In this document: in pieces, positions 37,242-45,670 of the stretch
Layout of the letters: every line of letters starts with the position of its first letter
Numbering within the stretch: position 1 is the stretch's first letter
Assembly (NCBI GenBank): GCA_900078775.1
Contig: LT549889.1
Location: 4,402,001-4,466,000, forward strand
From: Mycolicibacterium aurum
Lineage (GTDB): Bacteria; Actinomycetota; Actinomycetes; Mycobacteriales; Mycobacteriaceae
Direction of reading: 5' to 3'
DNA length: 64,000 bases
Translations under genes and position numbers: made by a program
Notes under the pieces: generated by a model
What the model saw: the letters and a program-made list of their open reading frames with translations, nothing else
What the model was told of the DNA's origin: nothing
Databases searched by the model: none

Positions 37242-38266
37242 CGGGGTGCGCACCTCCCCGACTCCTGACCGGCCAGCTTGATGAACACCGGTTGTCCGCC
37301 CTTCCCGTTGACCTTCAGCACCGCGTCGCAGAGATAGAAGCTGAAGTAGTCGCCGTAGAGGCCGAATCGACTCAGGGTCTGGTACTTGCTGGGCAGCGTC
37401 GACAACAGCGAATCGAGATAGGCCTTGTCACCGGCGATCAGACCCGCCGTCCGGTCCGTCTCCGCGATCACCTCCTTGAATGGCCGGCGCGCCTGTCGGA
37501 GCAGATCGGCCGTGGTGCCCGCCGCCGCGTCGGTGTAGGCGATGGAGTTGGCGATGCCCTCCTTGCTCTCCGCGAGGGTGCCGACAGTCTGTGACAGCGC
37601 CTCGACGGCCTTCGCGAACTGCGTGTTCTCTTCCCCCAGCGAGCCGAGCACGGTGTTGAGATTGGTGATGACCTCGCCGATCAGTTGATCGCGGTCACCG
37701 AGTTTGGCTGTCAGCGAGGCGGTTTGGGTGAAGAACGCGTTGATGGTGTCGCCCTGCCCCTGGAACGCGCTGATCAGTTGGCTGGACAGGGCGTTCACCT
37801 GGTCGGGGTCCAACGCCCGGAACAGCGGCCGGAATCCTCCGATGAGTGCGTCGAGGTCCAGCGCCGGAGAGGTCCTGGCCAGCGGGATGGTCTGACCCGG
37901 CAGCAGCCGGGCGGTGTCGCCGGCACCCTCTTCGAGGGCCAGGTACCGCCCACCGATGAGATCGTCGTACCTGATCACCGCCCTGGTGCCGTGGGTCAGG
38001 ACCACCGAGTCGTCGACCCCGAAGTCGACGGCGACCGTGGTGTCCGGTTGGATCACGATCTTCTCGACCTTGCCGACCTCGACACCGCCGATCCGCACGA
38101 ACTGTCCCGCCCGTAGCCCGGAGACGTTGGCGAACACCGCGCCGTAGACGTGCTCCTTCTCGAACCGCAGGTTCGCGAACACCGCGAACATGGCGAACAG
38201 GAAGAAGGTACAGACCGTCAGGAAGATCCCCAACCGCCAGACCGCCGCGCTGAGCTTTCCGGTCAT
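37238..38266 (-). CDS. Mce family protein MceB
   Basis: A 342-residue Mce protein: MTGKLSAAVWRLGIFLTVCTFFLFAMFAVF helix, then VYGAVFANVSGLRAGQFVRIGGVEVGKVEKI, and a helical domain ending near AGQESGRCAPR. ATG 38266 overlaps a stop codon at 38263-38265, which belongs to the correct-frame end of mceA. The longer in-frame ORF upstream is spurious. Confidence 0.92.
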   Translation of the reverse strand: MTGKLSAAVWRLGIFLTVCTFFLFAMFAVFANLRFEKEHVYGAVFANVSGLRAGQFVRIGGVEVGKVEKIVIQPDTTVAVDFGVDDSVVLTHGTRAVIRYDDLIGGRYLALEEGAGDTARLLPGQTIPLARTSPALDLDALIGGFRPLFRALDPDQVNALSSQLISAFQGQGDTINAFFTQTASLTAKLGDRDQLIGEVITNLNTVLGSLGEENTQFAKAVEALSQTVGTLAESKEGIANSIAYTDAAAGTTADLLRQARRPFKEVIAETDRTAGLIAGDKAYLDSLLSTLPSKYQTLSRFGLYGDYFSFYLCDAVLKVNGKGGQPVFIKLAGQESGRCAPR

Positions 38267-39719
38267 CGGCCCGACCCCTGTTGTGGCTGTGGCGGTCTCG
38301 GCGTCGGCTGGGCCAGCCCCGGGAACGGCGGAACGAACGGCTCCGTCCCCGCCCTGGGGCCGGGATCGCGGGGGCACCGGGCGGCGGGGCCGGCGGCAGG
38401 CCGGGATAGAGCGGGGTCCCGTCCGGGGCGTACTGCGGCGCTCCGTAGGGCGGGGCGCCGGGGTAGGGGATCGGGCCCGGCGCGGGGCCACCGTGCTGGT
38501 AGCGCACGCTGGGAGGTTCGGGGATACCCCGGGTGGTCGGGAAATAGTTCGCCCATCCGGGGAATCCGATTCCGGGGTTGGGACGCCAGTCGAGTCCGGT
38601 ACCCCAGCCGGTGTCGGTGATCAGCTGCCGCACCGGGAAGTTGTGCGCGACGTCGGGCAGCGATCCGCAGCTCGGTTTGCCTCCCGGTCCGCCCTTGGCA
38701 CCGACGACCGGCAGGTTCCTGGGGTACTTGTAGGGGTCCTCGCCTGCCAGGATCGCGACATCGAGGATGACCGACCTTCCGTTGCCGCCCACGATGTCCC
38801 AGCCACCCTTCTCCAGCATGGTGGTCCCGCCCTGCAACGTGCAGGTGTAGGTGGGGCTGTACTTCTCCAGCAGACCGGTGGTCGGTTCCAGCGCGTTGAT
38901 CGCGGTGGCGATGTCCCCGACATGGGGTCCCAGCAGTGCTGTTCCGCTGTTCGCCAGGCCGGTGAGGTTGAGCAGCAGCGCATCCAGCGCCTGCGCGTTG
39001 TCGGTGATCGTCGTGCTGGTGGTGCTGAAGGAGTCCAGGATCTTCATGATGTCGCCGGTGGCGGCGCCGTAGGTGTCGCTGAAGGCGCGCACCGAGTTCC
39101 AGTCGTCCCGGATCGTCTCGGCGCGCGGATTGATTTGCAGCAGGACCTCATTGGCGGCGGTGGTGGCCTCCCCGATCCGCTCGCCCTGGCCGCGCAAGCC
39201 GTCCGCGAAGGCACCCAGGACGGAGTTGAGTTTGGCCGGGTCGATCTGTTGCAGGAGTTCGGTGAGATTGCCGAATACCGTGTTGACCTCGGTGCTGACG
39301 TTCTGGGATTCGATGACGGCCCCGGCATGCAGGCGAGCCGGACTCGGATCGTCGGGATAGACGAGGTCGACGTACTTGGCGCCGAACGCGGTGGTGGCGC
39401 GGATCTGGGCCTGCACATTGGCCGGGATCTTGTGGGCCTGATCGGGGAAGAGTTGCAGGGTCAGTGTCACCGGGCCGTTGGCGTCCGAGCCGGACCGCAC
39501 GGCCTCGACGCGGCCCACCTGGACACCGCGCATCTTGACCTTGCCTCCGGGGTCCATCACCAGTCCGGCCCGGTCGGAGGTGAGGGTCACCGGCACGAAG
39601 GACCGGAACGTTCCCCGGAAGAGACCGAGGCTGACGAAGACCAGTAGCCCGATCACCACGAGCAGCACCAGCGTCCACCACGCGGGATCCACTCTGCGTT
39701 CACCGTTCCGCGGCTGCAT
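38263..39719 (-). CDS. Mce family protein MceA, with an apparent frameshift in its Pro-rich tail
   Basis: First Mce subunit. Membrane helix WWTLVLLVVIGLLVFVSLGLF, Mce domain (VPVTLTSDRAGLVMDPGGKVKMRGVQVGRVEAV), a helical region and CMCE-type C-terminal part with TYTCTLQGG. The frame from ATG 39719 fails to stop and runs into mceB as far as 37695. A one-base step back near 38350-38375 gives GPRAGTEPFVPPFPGLAQP and a stop at 38263, overlapping mceB as ATGA exactly like the other junctions. I take 38263 as the real end (about 485 residues). Confidence 0.85.
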
Positions 39720-39723
39720 CGCG

Positions 39724-40578
39724 CTACCCCGACAGGTTGAAGCTGCCGGACTGGCCGTAGATGGCCAGCGATACGCACATGGTCACGGCGACCGCGGCGA
39801 TGAGTGAGGTGCGGACCGCGCGGCCGACCGCCTCCCCCACTCCGGCCGGGCCACCGGATGCGTTGTAGCCGTAGTAGGTATGGACCAGCATGACCACGAT
39901 CGCCATGACGATCGCCTGGAAGAACGACCACATCAGGTCGGTCGGGTTCAGGAACGTGGTGAAATAGTGGTCGTAGACGCCCGTCGACTGGCCGTAGACC
40001 AGGGTGGTGCCCACCCTGGTCGCCAGGAACGCCATCAGCACGGCGACGCAGTACAGCGGGATGACGACCATGACGCCGGCCACCATCCGACTGGACGCGA
40101 GGTAGGCGATGGAGCGGACTCCCATCACCTCCAGCGCGTCGATCTCCTCGCTGATCCGCATGGCGCCCAACTGCGCCGTGGCCCCGGCACCGATGGTGGC
40201 GGCCAGACCGATCCCGGCCACCAACGGGGCGATCAGACGGACATTGAGATACGCGGAGGTGAACCCGGCCAGGGCGTCCACACCGATCTCCTGCAGCTGA
40301 CTGTAGGCCTGGACGGCGATCAGGGAGCCGGCCGACAGGGTCAGGAAGCCCACGATGACGACGGTGCCGCCGATGATGGCCAGCGCGCCGGTGCCCAGGC
40401 TCATCTGGGCGATGAGACGTACCACTTCGATCTTGTAGTGCACCAACGCATCCCAGATGCCCCGGACCGTCAGGCCGTAGAACTCGGTCTGTTCCCCTAG
40501 GCGGCGCCACCCAGCGGCCAGTCCGCGCACCCGGGTGCGGGTGCGCACGAACAGGGTGCTGGGTGTCGAGACCGTCAT
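39724..40578 (-). CDS. YrbEB, MlaE-type permease of the Mce importer
   Basis: A 284-residue integral membrane permease. Family segments: MSLGTGALAIIGGTVVIVGFLTLSAG, VAGIGLAATIGAGATAQLGAMRISEEIDALEVMG (the EExDAL motif, coupling to the MceG ATPase), and NASGGPAGVGEAVGRAVRTSL. With YrbEA it forms the membrane channel through which Mce-delivered lipid passes. It overlaps yrbEA by four bases (ATGA) and is 4 nt from mceA. Confidence 0.95.
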   Translation of the reverse strand: MTVSTPSTLFVRTRTRVRGLAAGWRRLGEQTEFYGLTVRGIWDALVHYKIEVVRLIAQMSLGTGALAIIGGTVVIVGFLTLSAGSLIAVQAYSQLQEIGVDALAGFTSAYLNVRLIAPLVAGIGLAATIGAGATAQLGAMRISEEIDALEVMGVRSIAYLASSRMVAGVMVVIPLYCVAVLMAFLATRVGTTLVYGQSTGVYDHYFTTFLNPTDLMWSFFQAIVMAIVVMLVHTYYGYNASGGPAGVGEAVGRAVRTSLIAAVAVTMCVSLAIYGQSGSFNLSG

Positions 40579-41339
40579 GCGCCCGCCTTCACTGCGACGG
40601 CCGTCGCGACGACGTTGATGACGAACAGCGCCAGGAACGTGAAGACGACCGTCTCGTTGACGGCGTTGCCGACACCGGCCGGACCGCCGCCGACGGTGAT
40701 GCCCTTGTAGCAGGCGATCAGCCCCGCGGTCATCCCGAAGATCGCGGCCTTGAGGAGGCAGACGATGACCTCCGGTGCACCCACCAGAAGCGTCAGACCC
40801 GCGGCGAAGGCGCCCGGGGTGACGTTCTGCAGGAAGACGGAGAAGAAGAACCCGCCGACTATCCCGGTCATGGTCACGGTCGAGGCCAGCATGAGCGACA
40901 CCAGCGTGGCCGCCAGCACCCGCGGCACCACCAGTGCCTGGATCGGGTCGATGCCCAGCACCCGCATGGCGTCGATCTCCTCGCGGATGGTGCGGGCACC
41001 GAGGTCGGCGCACATGGCGGTGGCGGCCGCGCCGGCGATCACCAGGACCGTCACCACGGGGCCGATCTGGGTCACCGCGCCCAAAGCCGCACCGGATCCC
41101 GAGAAGTCGGCGGCGCCGATCTCCACCAGCAGGATGTTGAGGGTGAAGGTCGTCAGCACGGTGAACGGGATGGCGAGCAGCACGGTCGGCATCATCGAGA
41201 CCCGCGCGACGAACCAGCACTGGAGCAGGAACTCGCGCCACGCCCACGGCGGCCGAAAGATCTGGATGATCGTGTCCAGGCACATGCCGAAGAACTCGCC
41301 CAGCGCGATCGCAGGTGCGGGCCCGCGCACCGCTCTCAC
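40575..41339 (-). CDS. YrbEA, MlaE-type permease of the Mce importer
   Basis: A 254-residue permease, first main gene of the operon. Typical segments are WREFLLQCWFVARVSMMPTVLLAIPFTVLTTFTLNILLVEIGAADFSG, GAAATAMCADLGARTIREEIDAMRVLGIDP and GGGPAGVGNAVNETVV. The start GTG follows directly after the stop codon of a 15-codon ORF in the same frame (TGAGTG). The mceG ATPase is not here, as usual in mycobacteria, where it is encoded elsewhere. Confidence 0.93.
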   Translation of the reverse strand: MRAVRGPAPAIALGEFFGMCLDTIIQIFRPPWAWREFLLQCWFVARVSMMPTVLLAIPFTVLTTFTLNILLVEIGAADFSGSGAALGAVTQIGPVVTVLVIAGAAATAMCADLGARTIREEIDAMRVLGIDPIQALVVPRVLAATLVSLMLASTVTMTGIVGGFFFSVFLQNVTPGAFAAGLTLLVGAPEVIVCLLKAAIFGMTAGLIACYKGITVGGGPAGVGNAVNETVVFTFLALFVINVVATAVAVKAGA

Positions 41340-41387
41340 TCAGCGGCGCCCGGATTGCGCCGACGCACCGTGCTTCACCTCGAACAT
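41340..41387 (-). CDS. 15-codon upstream ORF coupled to yrbEA
   Basis: ATG preceded by GGAGG (AGGAGG at 41392-41397 on the complementary strand) encodes M-F-E-V-K-H-G-A-S-A-Q-S-G-R-R-stop, and yrbEA starts at the next codon. The strong ribosome site belongs to this short frame, so ribosomes probably translate it and restart. It is in frame with yrbEA, so one TGA separates them. Confidence 0.5.
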   Translation of the reverse strand: MFEVKHGASAQSGRR

Positions 41388-41512
41388 GGCTACCTCCTGC
41401 GACACATGGCATTTCGCCTCAGCGAGCGGCCACGACCGGAACCAGAGTCGCGGGCCACGGTACAACAGCCCACACAAAGAGGACACTTAAATGCGGAAAA
41501 TTTATTCGACCG

Positions 41513-41525
41513 GCCAAATATTGGC
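41513..41525. promoter_or_regulatory. Short dyad GCCAA-ATA-TTGGC upstream of the mce operon
   Basis: A 5-bp inverted repeat in the most AT-rich part of the gap between the MarR gene and yrbEA. It is a possible operator or part of the mce promoter. Evidence is weak because the arms are short. Confidence 0.3.
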
Positions 41526-41612
41526 AGTTCACCGATTCGGGTTTGCTCCCACGCCGTGATCCCTTCGCCTACCGGACCGAGGACACTTCACCCGTTCGCC
41601 GAAGGCGACGCT

Positions 41613-42125
41613 CTAGGACGAAGCGGGAAAGTCGAGGCCGAGCAGCCGCGAACCCAGTTCGGCGAGGATGTCCCGCAGTTGCGTCATCCGCTCGGGACCG
41701 AGCACGGCCTCGACCTCCGCGTCGAGTTCCACCCCGATATCGCGGGCGTCGGCAATCAGCCCCCGGCCGGCCGCGGTGTACCGGACGATTTTCGCGCGCG
41801 CATCATCGGGGTCGGGCACCCGCTCCAGGTAGCCGAGTCCCTCGAGGTCGGTGACGAGTTGACCGATCGCGTTCTTGGATACGTCCTGAGCTTTGGCGAT
41901 ATCGGTGATCCGGCTCCCACCCCAGTCCAGATAGACCATCAGTCGCGCATGCGCCGGGCGCAGTCCGGCATGCCCCCTCTCACGCGCGCGCTCGATGCTG
42001 GCCCGCGCCATCCATTCGCCGAACTCGATGGCGTTCCGCTGCAGCGAGGTGCGATAGAACCGGGAGACATCGGCATCCTCGGGCACGCCGCGAAACCTTC
42101 CACGATCACCCATCTGCCGCGTCAC
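41613..42125 (-). CDS. MarR-family transcriptional regulator
   Basis: A 170-residue winged-helix regulator: LMVYLDWGGSRITDIAKAQDVSKNAIGQLVTDLEGLGYLERVPDPDDARAKIVRYTAAG is the DNA-binding core with the MarR wing. It lies upstream of the mce operon on the same strand and is divergent from the AveC-like gene. A perfect 8-bp dyad at 42201-42220 lies between the divergent genes and is its likely site. The exact start (42125 or ATG 42113) is uncertain. Confidence 0.88.
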   Translation of the reverse strand: MTRQMGDRGRFRGVPEDADVSRFYRTSLQRNAIEFGEWMARASIERARERGHAGLRPAHARLMVYLDWGGSRITDIAKAQDVSKNAIGQLVTDLEGLGYLERVPDPDDARAKIVRYTAAGRGLIADARDIGVELDAEVEAVLGPERMTQLRDILAELGSRLLGLDFPASS

Positions 42126-42200
42126 CCCTTGCGCGACTGATCATCTCGCGACCCTCCGACCACGACCACCCGCCCGGATGGTTGACACCACACTCCACAT

Positions 42201-42220
42201 TAGTGAAGCTGTCTTCACTA
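42201..42220. promoter_or_regulatory. Perfect dyad TAGTGAAG-CTGT-CTTCACTA, candidate MarR operator
   Basis: An exact 8-bp inverted repeat with a 4-nt spacer, centred in the divergent MarR/AveC-like promoter region. TATACT at 42219-42224 abuts it and could be a -10 element for the plus-strand gene, so binding would block it. Confidence 0.65.
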
Positions 42221-42240
42221 TACTAGCGATCGGACGCCGA

Positions 42241-43167
42241 ATGGACGTACTGCTTGCGGGCGCGGGCCTGACCCCGCCGGCCTTGACGGATCCGGGTGGC
42301 ACCTGGGTGTTCAACATTGCGGTTCCCATCATCGGCGGTATCTTCATGCTGCTGGCCATCCTGGACGTCGTCCGACGTCGCCGCCTCACCTGGGGCTTCC
42401 TCTTCCTGTTCTGCAGCCTGTCCATCTACTGGATGGAAACCGCGGGCGACTGGGCTCAGCACCTGATCTACAGCCCGGCCTTCGCTCAGCATCATCTGCT
42501 CGAATGGCTACCCGTCAAGACGCCGAATGACCCGCTGTTCATGCCGTTCGCGTACGCGGTCTACTGGGGTGTGCACGCCCTGCTGGTGCTGTGGCTCAGC
42601 CAGTGGGTCGCCGCGAAGACCGGCTGGAGCATGCTGAAATCGCTGGTGATCCTTGCCATTCCGATCAACTACCTATGGGACTTCGCCGTCGAGGGCGCCG
42701 CCACGGCCATGGGGTGGTGGACATATGACCCTGGGATCGGCCCGGTGCTGCAGTGGCCGAACGGTAGCCAGATCACCCTGCTGTGGACGATCGGCCTGAT
42801 GTGCGTATGGCCGAATCTGATCGCCTACTGGGCAGGCAAGCCACCGATACGCGGCCTGAATCACCTCGAAAGATTCTGCGGTCTACAGCGATTCACCGTT
42901 CCCAAGCCCCCACGCGGGTCTACCGACCCGGATCCGGTCGGCCCGAGCGACCAAGGCGGCGTCGCAACCGCGAGACGGGTGAGATCCAAACAGCAGGAGT
43001 TCGACGACCACCTCAACTACGTGGTCACCATAGCGCGGTGGCGGTTCGAACTGCTCCGACTCGGGGCCTGGTTCGTCGGATTCCAGGTCAGCTTCGTCCT
43101 GCTGCTCGTCCTCCCATTGCTGCTGATGCGGATACTGACCGGCGCCGACAGCCCCTATATCCCCTAG
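42241..43167 (+). CDS. Multi-pass membrane protein resembling the spirocyclase AveC family
   Basis: A 308-residue protein with about six to seven hydrophobic segments and conserved-looking polar motifs inside them: SIYWMETAGDWAQHLIYSPAF, INYLWDFAVEGAATAMGWWTYDPGIGP. These recall AveC-like proteins, common in mycobacteria with unknown function; AveC itself acts in avermectin spiroketal formation. The assignment is by resemblance only. ATG 42241 is chosen over 42178, because the latter starts inside the operator. A 58-residue protein follows 17 nt downstream. Confidence 0.72.
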   Translation: MDVLLAGAGLTPPALTDPGGTWVFNIAVPIIGGIFMLLAILDVVRRRRLTWGFLFLFCSLSIYWMETAGDWAQHLIYSPAFAQHHLLEWLPVKTPNDPLFMPFAYAVYWGVHALLVLWLSQWVAAKTGWSMLKSLVILAIPINYLWDFAVEGAATAMGWWTYDPGIGPVLQWPNGSQITLLWTIGLMCVWPNLIAYWAGKPPIRGLNHLERFCGLQRFTVPKPPRGSTDPDPVGPSDQGGVATARRVRSKQQEFDDHLNYVVTIARWRFELLRLGAWFVGFQVSFVLLLVLPLLLMRILTGADSPYIP

Positions 43168-43184
43168 CCGAGAGGGTGACAGCC

Positions 43185-43361
43185 ATGCCGAACGACACCA
43201 GCCGTTCGATGAAGGATCTTCCCCCGGAGTTCTTCCTGCCTCCGGAGACCGACGCGGAACTGTGGCGTGAAACCGCCCGGTTGCTCGCGGGCAGTGTTGC
43301 CTTCATGGTGGCGCTGGCCGTGATCGTGCTCAACACCCGCGGGATCGTCGTGCGAGTCTGA
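43185..43361 (+). CDS. 58-residue single-helix membrane protein
   Basis: ATG 43185 is preceded by GAGAGGGTG. The sequence PNDTSRSMKDLPPEFFLPPETDAELWRE is soluble, followed by one hydrophobic helix (LLAGSVAFMVALAVIVLN). It is probably co-transcribed with the AveC-like gene, and may be a small partner subunit. Its family is not recognised. Confidence 0.65.
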   Translation: MPNDTSRSMKDLPPEFFLPPETDAELWRETARLLAGSVAFMVALAVIVLNTRGIVVRV

Positions 43362-43390
43362 CCTCGCCCGCTTCTGGGACCATCGACACT

Positions 43391-44467
43391 GTGCCGATTA
43401 CCCCCCTTCACGATCCGCAGTGGCGCAGTTTCGCCAGCGACAACTACGCCGGTGTCCACCCCGAGGCGCTGGCCGCCATCGCCGCCGCCAACGGTGGCCA
43501 CCAGGTCGCCTACGGCGAAGACGCCTACACCGAGCGGCTGCGGGAGGTGATCCGTACCCATTTCGGGGCGCCCGCACAGACCTACCCGGTGTTCAACGGC
43601 ACCGGCGCCAATGTCGTCGGGCTGACCAGCCTGCTGCCGCGCTGGGGTGCGGTGATCACCGCCGAATCCGCGCACATCAACACCGACGAGGCCGGGGCCC
43701 CGGAGCGGGTGACCGGGCTCAAACTGCTCACCGTGCCCAGCCCGGACGGCAAGCTGACGCCCGAACTGGTGGCCCGCCAGGCACACGGCTGGGGTGACGA
43801 GCATCGCGCCCAGCCGCTGGCGGTCAGCATCACCCAGAGCACCGAATTCGGCACGCTGTACACGCCCGAGGAGATCCGCGGCGTCGCCGCTTTCGCCCAC
43901 GAACACGGCATGGCGGTGCACCTGGACGGCGCCCGGCTGTGGAATGCGGCCGCTGCCCTGGATCTGCCGCTGCGCGCGTTCACCACCGACGCGGGCGTCG
44001 ACGTGCTGAGCCTGGGCGGCACCAAGAACGGTCTGCTCGGTGCCGAGGCGGTGGTGCTGCTCGACCCCAGCCGGGCCACCGGGCTGAAGTACCTACGCAA
44101 GCTGACCATGCAGCTGGCCAGCAAGATGCGCTTCGCCTCGGCGCAGCTGCTGAGCCTGTTCGAGGACGATCTGGGGTTGCGTAATGCCCGGCACGCCAAC
44201 GCCATGACCCGGCGCCTGCGCACCGCCCTGGAGGCCGGGATCGCCGACGGGTCGCTGCCGTCGCTGGAGTTCACCCAGCCGACGCAGGCCAACGCGATCT
44301 TCGCGACCCTGCCGACCGGGGTGGCCGACCGGATCCGGGACCGGGTGCGCTTCTACGACTGGGACCGGGCCCGCGGCGAGGTGCGCTGGATGACGGCGTG
44401 GGACACCACGCCTGCGGATGTCGACGCGTTCGTGACCGTCATCGGCGAGGAACTGGACCGGATATGA
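43391..44467 (+). CDS. Threonine aldolase / beta-eliminating lyase family enzyme
   Basis: A 358-residue PLP enzyme that would split L-threonine (or related beta-hydroxy amino acids) to glycine and an aldehyde. It has FASDNYAGVHPEALAAIAAANGGHQVAYGEDAYTERL, FNGTGANVVGL, HLDGARLWNAAAAL and the PLP lysine in LSLGGTKNGLLGAEAVV. It overlaps the second ligC by four bases (ATGA). Confidence 0.9.
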   Translation: MPITPLHDPQWRSFASDNYAGVHPEALAAIAAANGGHQVAYGEDAYTERLREVIRTHFGAPAQTYPVFNGTGANVVGLTSLLPRWGAVITAESAHINTDEAGAPERVTGLKLLTVPSPDGKLTPELVARQAHGWGDEHRAQPLAVSITQSTEFGTLYTPEEIRGVAAFAHEHGMAVHLDGARLWNAAAALDLPLRAFTTDAGVDVLSLGGTKNGLLGAEAVVLLDPSRATGLKYLRKLTMQLASKMRFASAQLLSLFEDDLGLRNARHANAMTRRLRTALEAGIADGSLPSLEFTQPTQANAIFATLPTGVADRIRDRVRFYDWDRARGEVRWMTAWDTTPADVDAFVTVIGEELDRI

Positions 44468-45528
44468 GGCTGCCCGTGCTGCCGCCGGTGCTGCCGATGC
44501 TGGCCAAGCCCGTCCCGCAGATACCGCCCGGCGCGAGCTACGAACCGAAATGGGATGGCTTCCGGTCCATCCTGTTCCGCGATGGTGACGAGGTGGAGCT
44601 GGGCAGCCGCAATGTCCGTCCGCTGACCCGGTACTTCCCCGAACTCGTCGCCGCGGCCCGCGCCGAGCTGCCACCACGCTGCGTGATCGACGGGGAGATC
44701 GTCATCGCCGGCGAGCACGGCCTGGACTTCGAGGCGCTGCAACTGCGTCTGCATCCGGCGGCGTCGCGGGTGCAGCTGCTGGCCGGACAGACACCGGCGG
44801 CGTTCGTCGCCTTCGACCTGCTCGCCCTGGGTGACGAGGATCTGACCGGCCGCCCGTTCGCCGACCGGCGGGCCGCTCTGGTCGACGCGCTGGCCGAAGG
44901 CGGGCCCAGCTTCCATGTCACCCCGGCCACCACCGATCCCGTCGTCGCGCAGCGCTGGTTCGCCGAATTCGAGGGCGCCGGCCTGGACGGGGTGATCGCC
45001 AAACCGCTGGACGGCACCTATCAACCGGACAAGCGGGTGATGTTCAAGATCAAACACACCCGTACCGCGGATTGTGTGGTCGCCGGGTACCGGCTGCACA
45101 AGTCCGGCGATGATGCGATCGGTTCGTTGATGCTCGGGCTCTACGACGAGGCCGGTGCCCTGGCTTCGGTCGGCGTGATCGGCTCGTTCACGATGGCGCG
45201 CCGCCGCGCACTGTTCACCGAATTACAGTCGCTGGTAACCAGATTCGACGCACACCCGTGGAACTGGGCGGCCCACATACCGCAGGGCCCGTCCCAGCGG
45301 CGGACCGCCAACTCGCGCTGGAACCCGGACAAGAGCCTGTCCTTCGTACCGCTGCGCCCGGAGCGGGTGGTGGAGGTGCGCTACGAGCGCATCGAAAATG
45401 GCCGCTTCCGGCACATGGCGCAATTCAACCGGTGGCGCCCGGACCGCGATCCGCGCTCCTGCGGCTTCGACCAGCTCGACCGGCCGCTGACCTTCTCCCT
45501 CGGCGACATCATCCCCGGACTCGGCTGA
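44464..45528 (+). CDS. ATP-dependent DNA ligase, second LigC (LigC2-like)
   Basis: A 354-residue ligase paralogous to the one at 30472-31548. Adenylated lysine K29 lies in YEPKWDGFRS; other motifs are VIDGEIVIAGEHG, FVAFDLLALGD, EGAGLDGVIAKPLDGTY and FKIKHTRTADCVVAGYRLHKSG. M. smegmatis likewise carries two LigC genes close together; here a 9-kb mce operon and other genes lie between them. ATG overlaps the preceding stop. Confidence 0.92.
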   Translation: MRLPVLPPVLPMLAKPVPQIPPGASYEPKWDGFRSILFRDGDEVELGSRNVRPLTRYFPELVAAARAELPPRCVIDGEIVIAGEHGLDFEALQLRLHPAASRVQLLAGQTPAAFVAFDLLALGDEDLTGRPFADRRAALVDALAEGGPSFHVTPATTDPVVAQRWFAEFEGAGLDGVIAKPLDGTYQPDKRVMFKIKHTRTADCVVAGYRLHKSGDDAIGSLMLGLYDEAGALASVGVIGSFTMARRRALFTELQSLVTRFDAHPWNWAAHIPQGPSQRRTANSRWNPDKSLSFVPLRPERVVEVRYERIENGRFRHMAQFNRWRPDRDPRSCGFDQLDRPLTFSLGDIIPGLG

Positions 45529-45670
45529 ACCGGGTATTGCAGCTGGCACCCATCTTCTGCCCCGGCCACCGTGCCCTGCCGATTGGGGGCCAGCGTGGAC
45601 GACAGCGGGCTCGGACCGGCGCGAGGATAACTGTCATATCCCGTCCCGACCCCATGAGGGAGATGATGAA

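Noticed and set aside
37695-38262. Extension of MceA into mceB as read
   Set aside because: The extra sequence is an out-of-frame reading of mceB. A one-base correction gives a natural MceA tail and a normal overlap.
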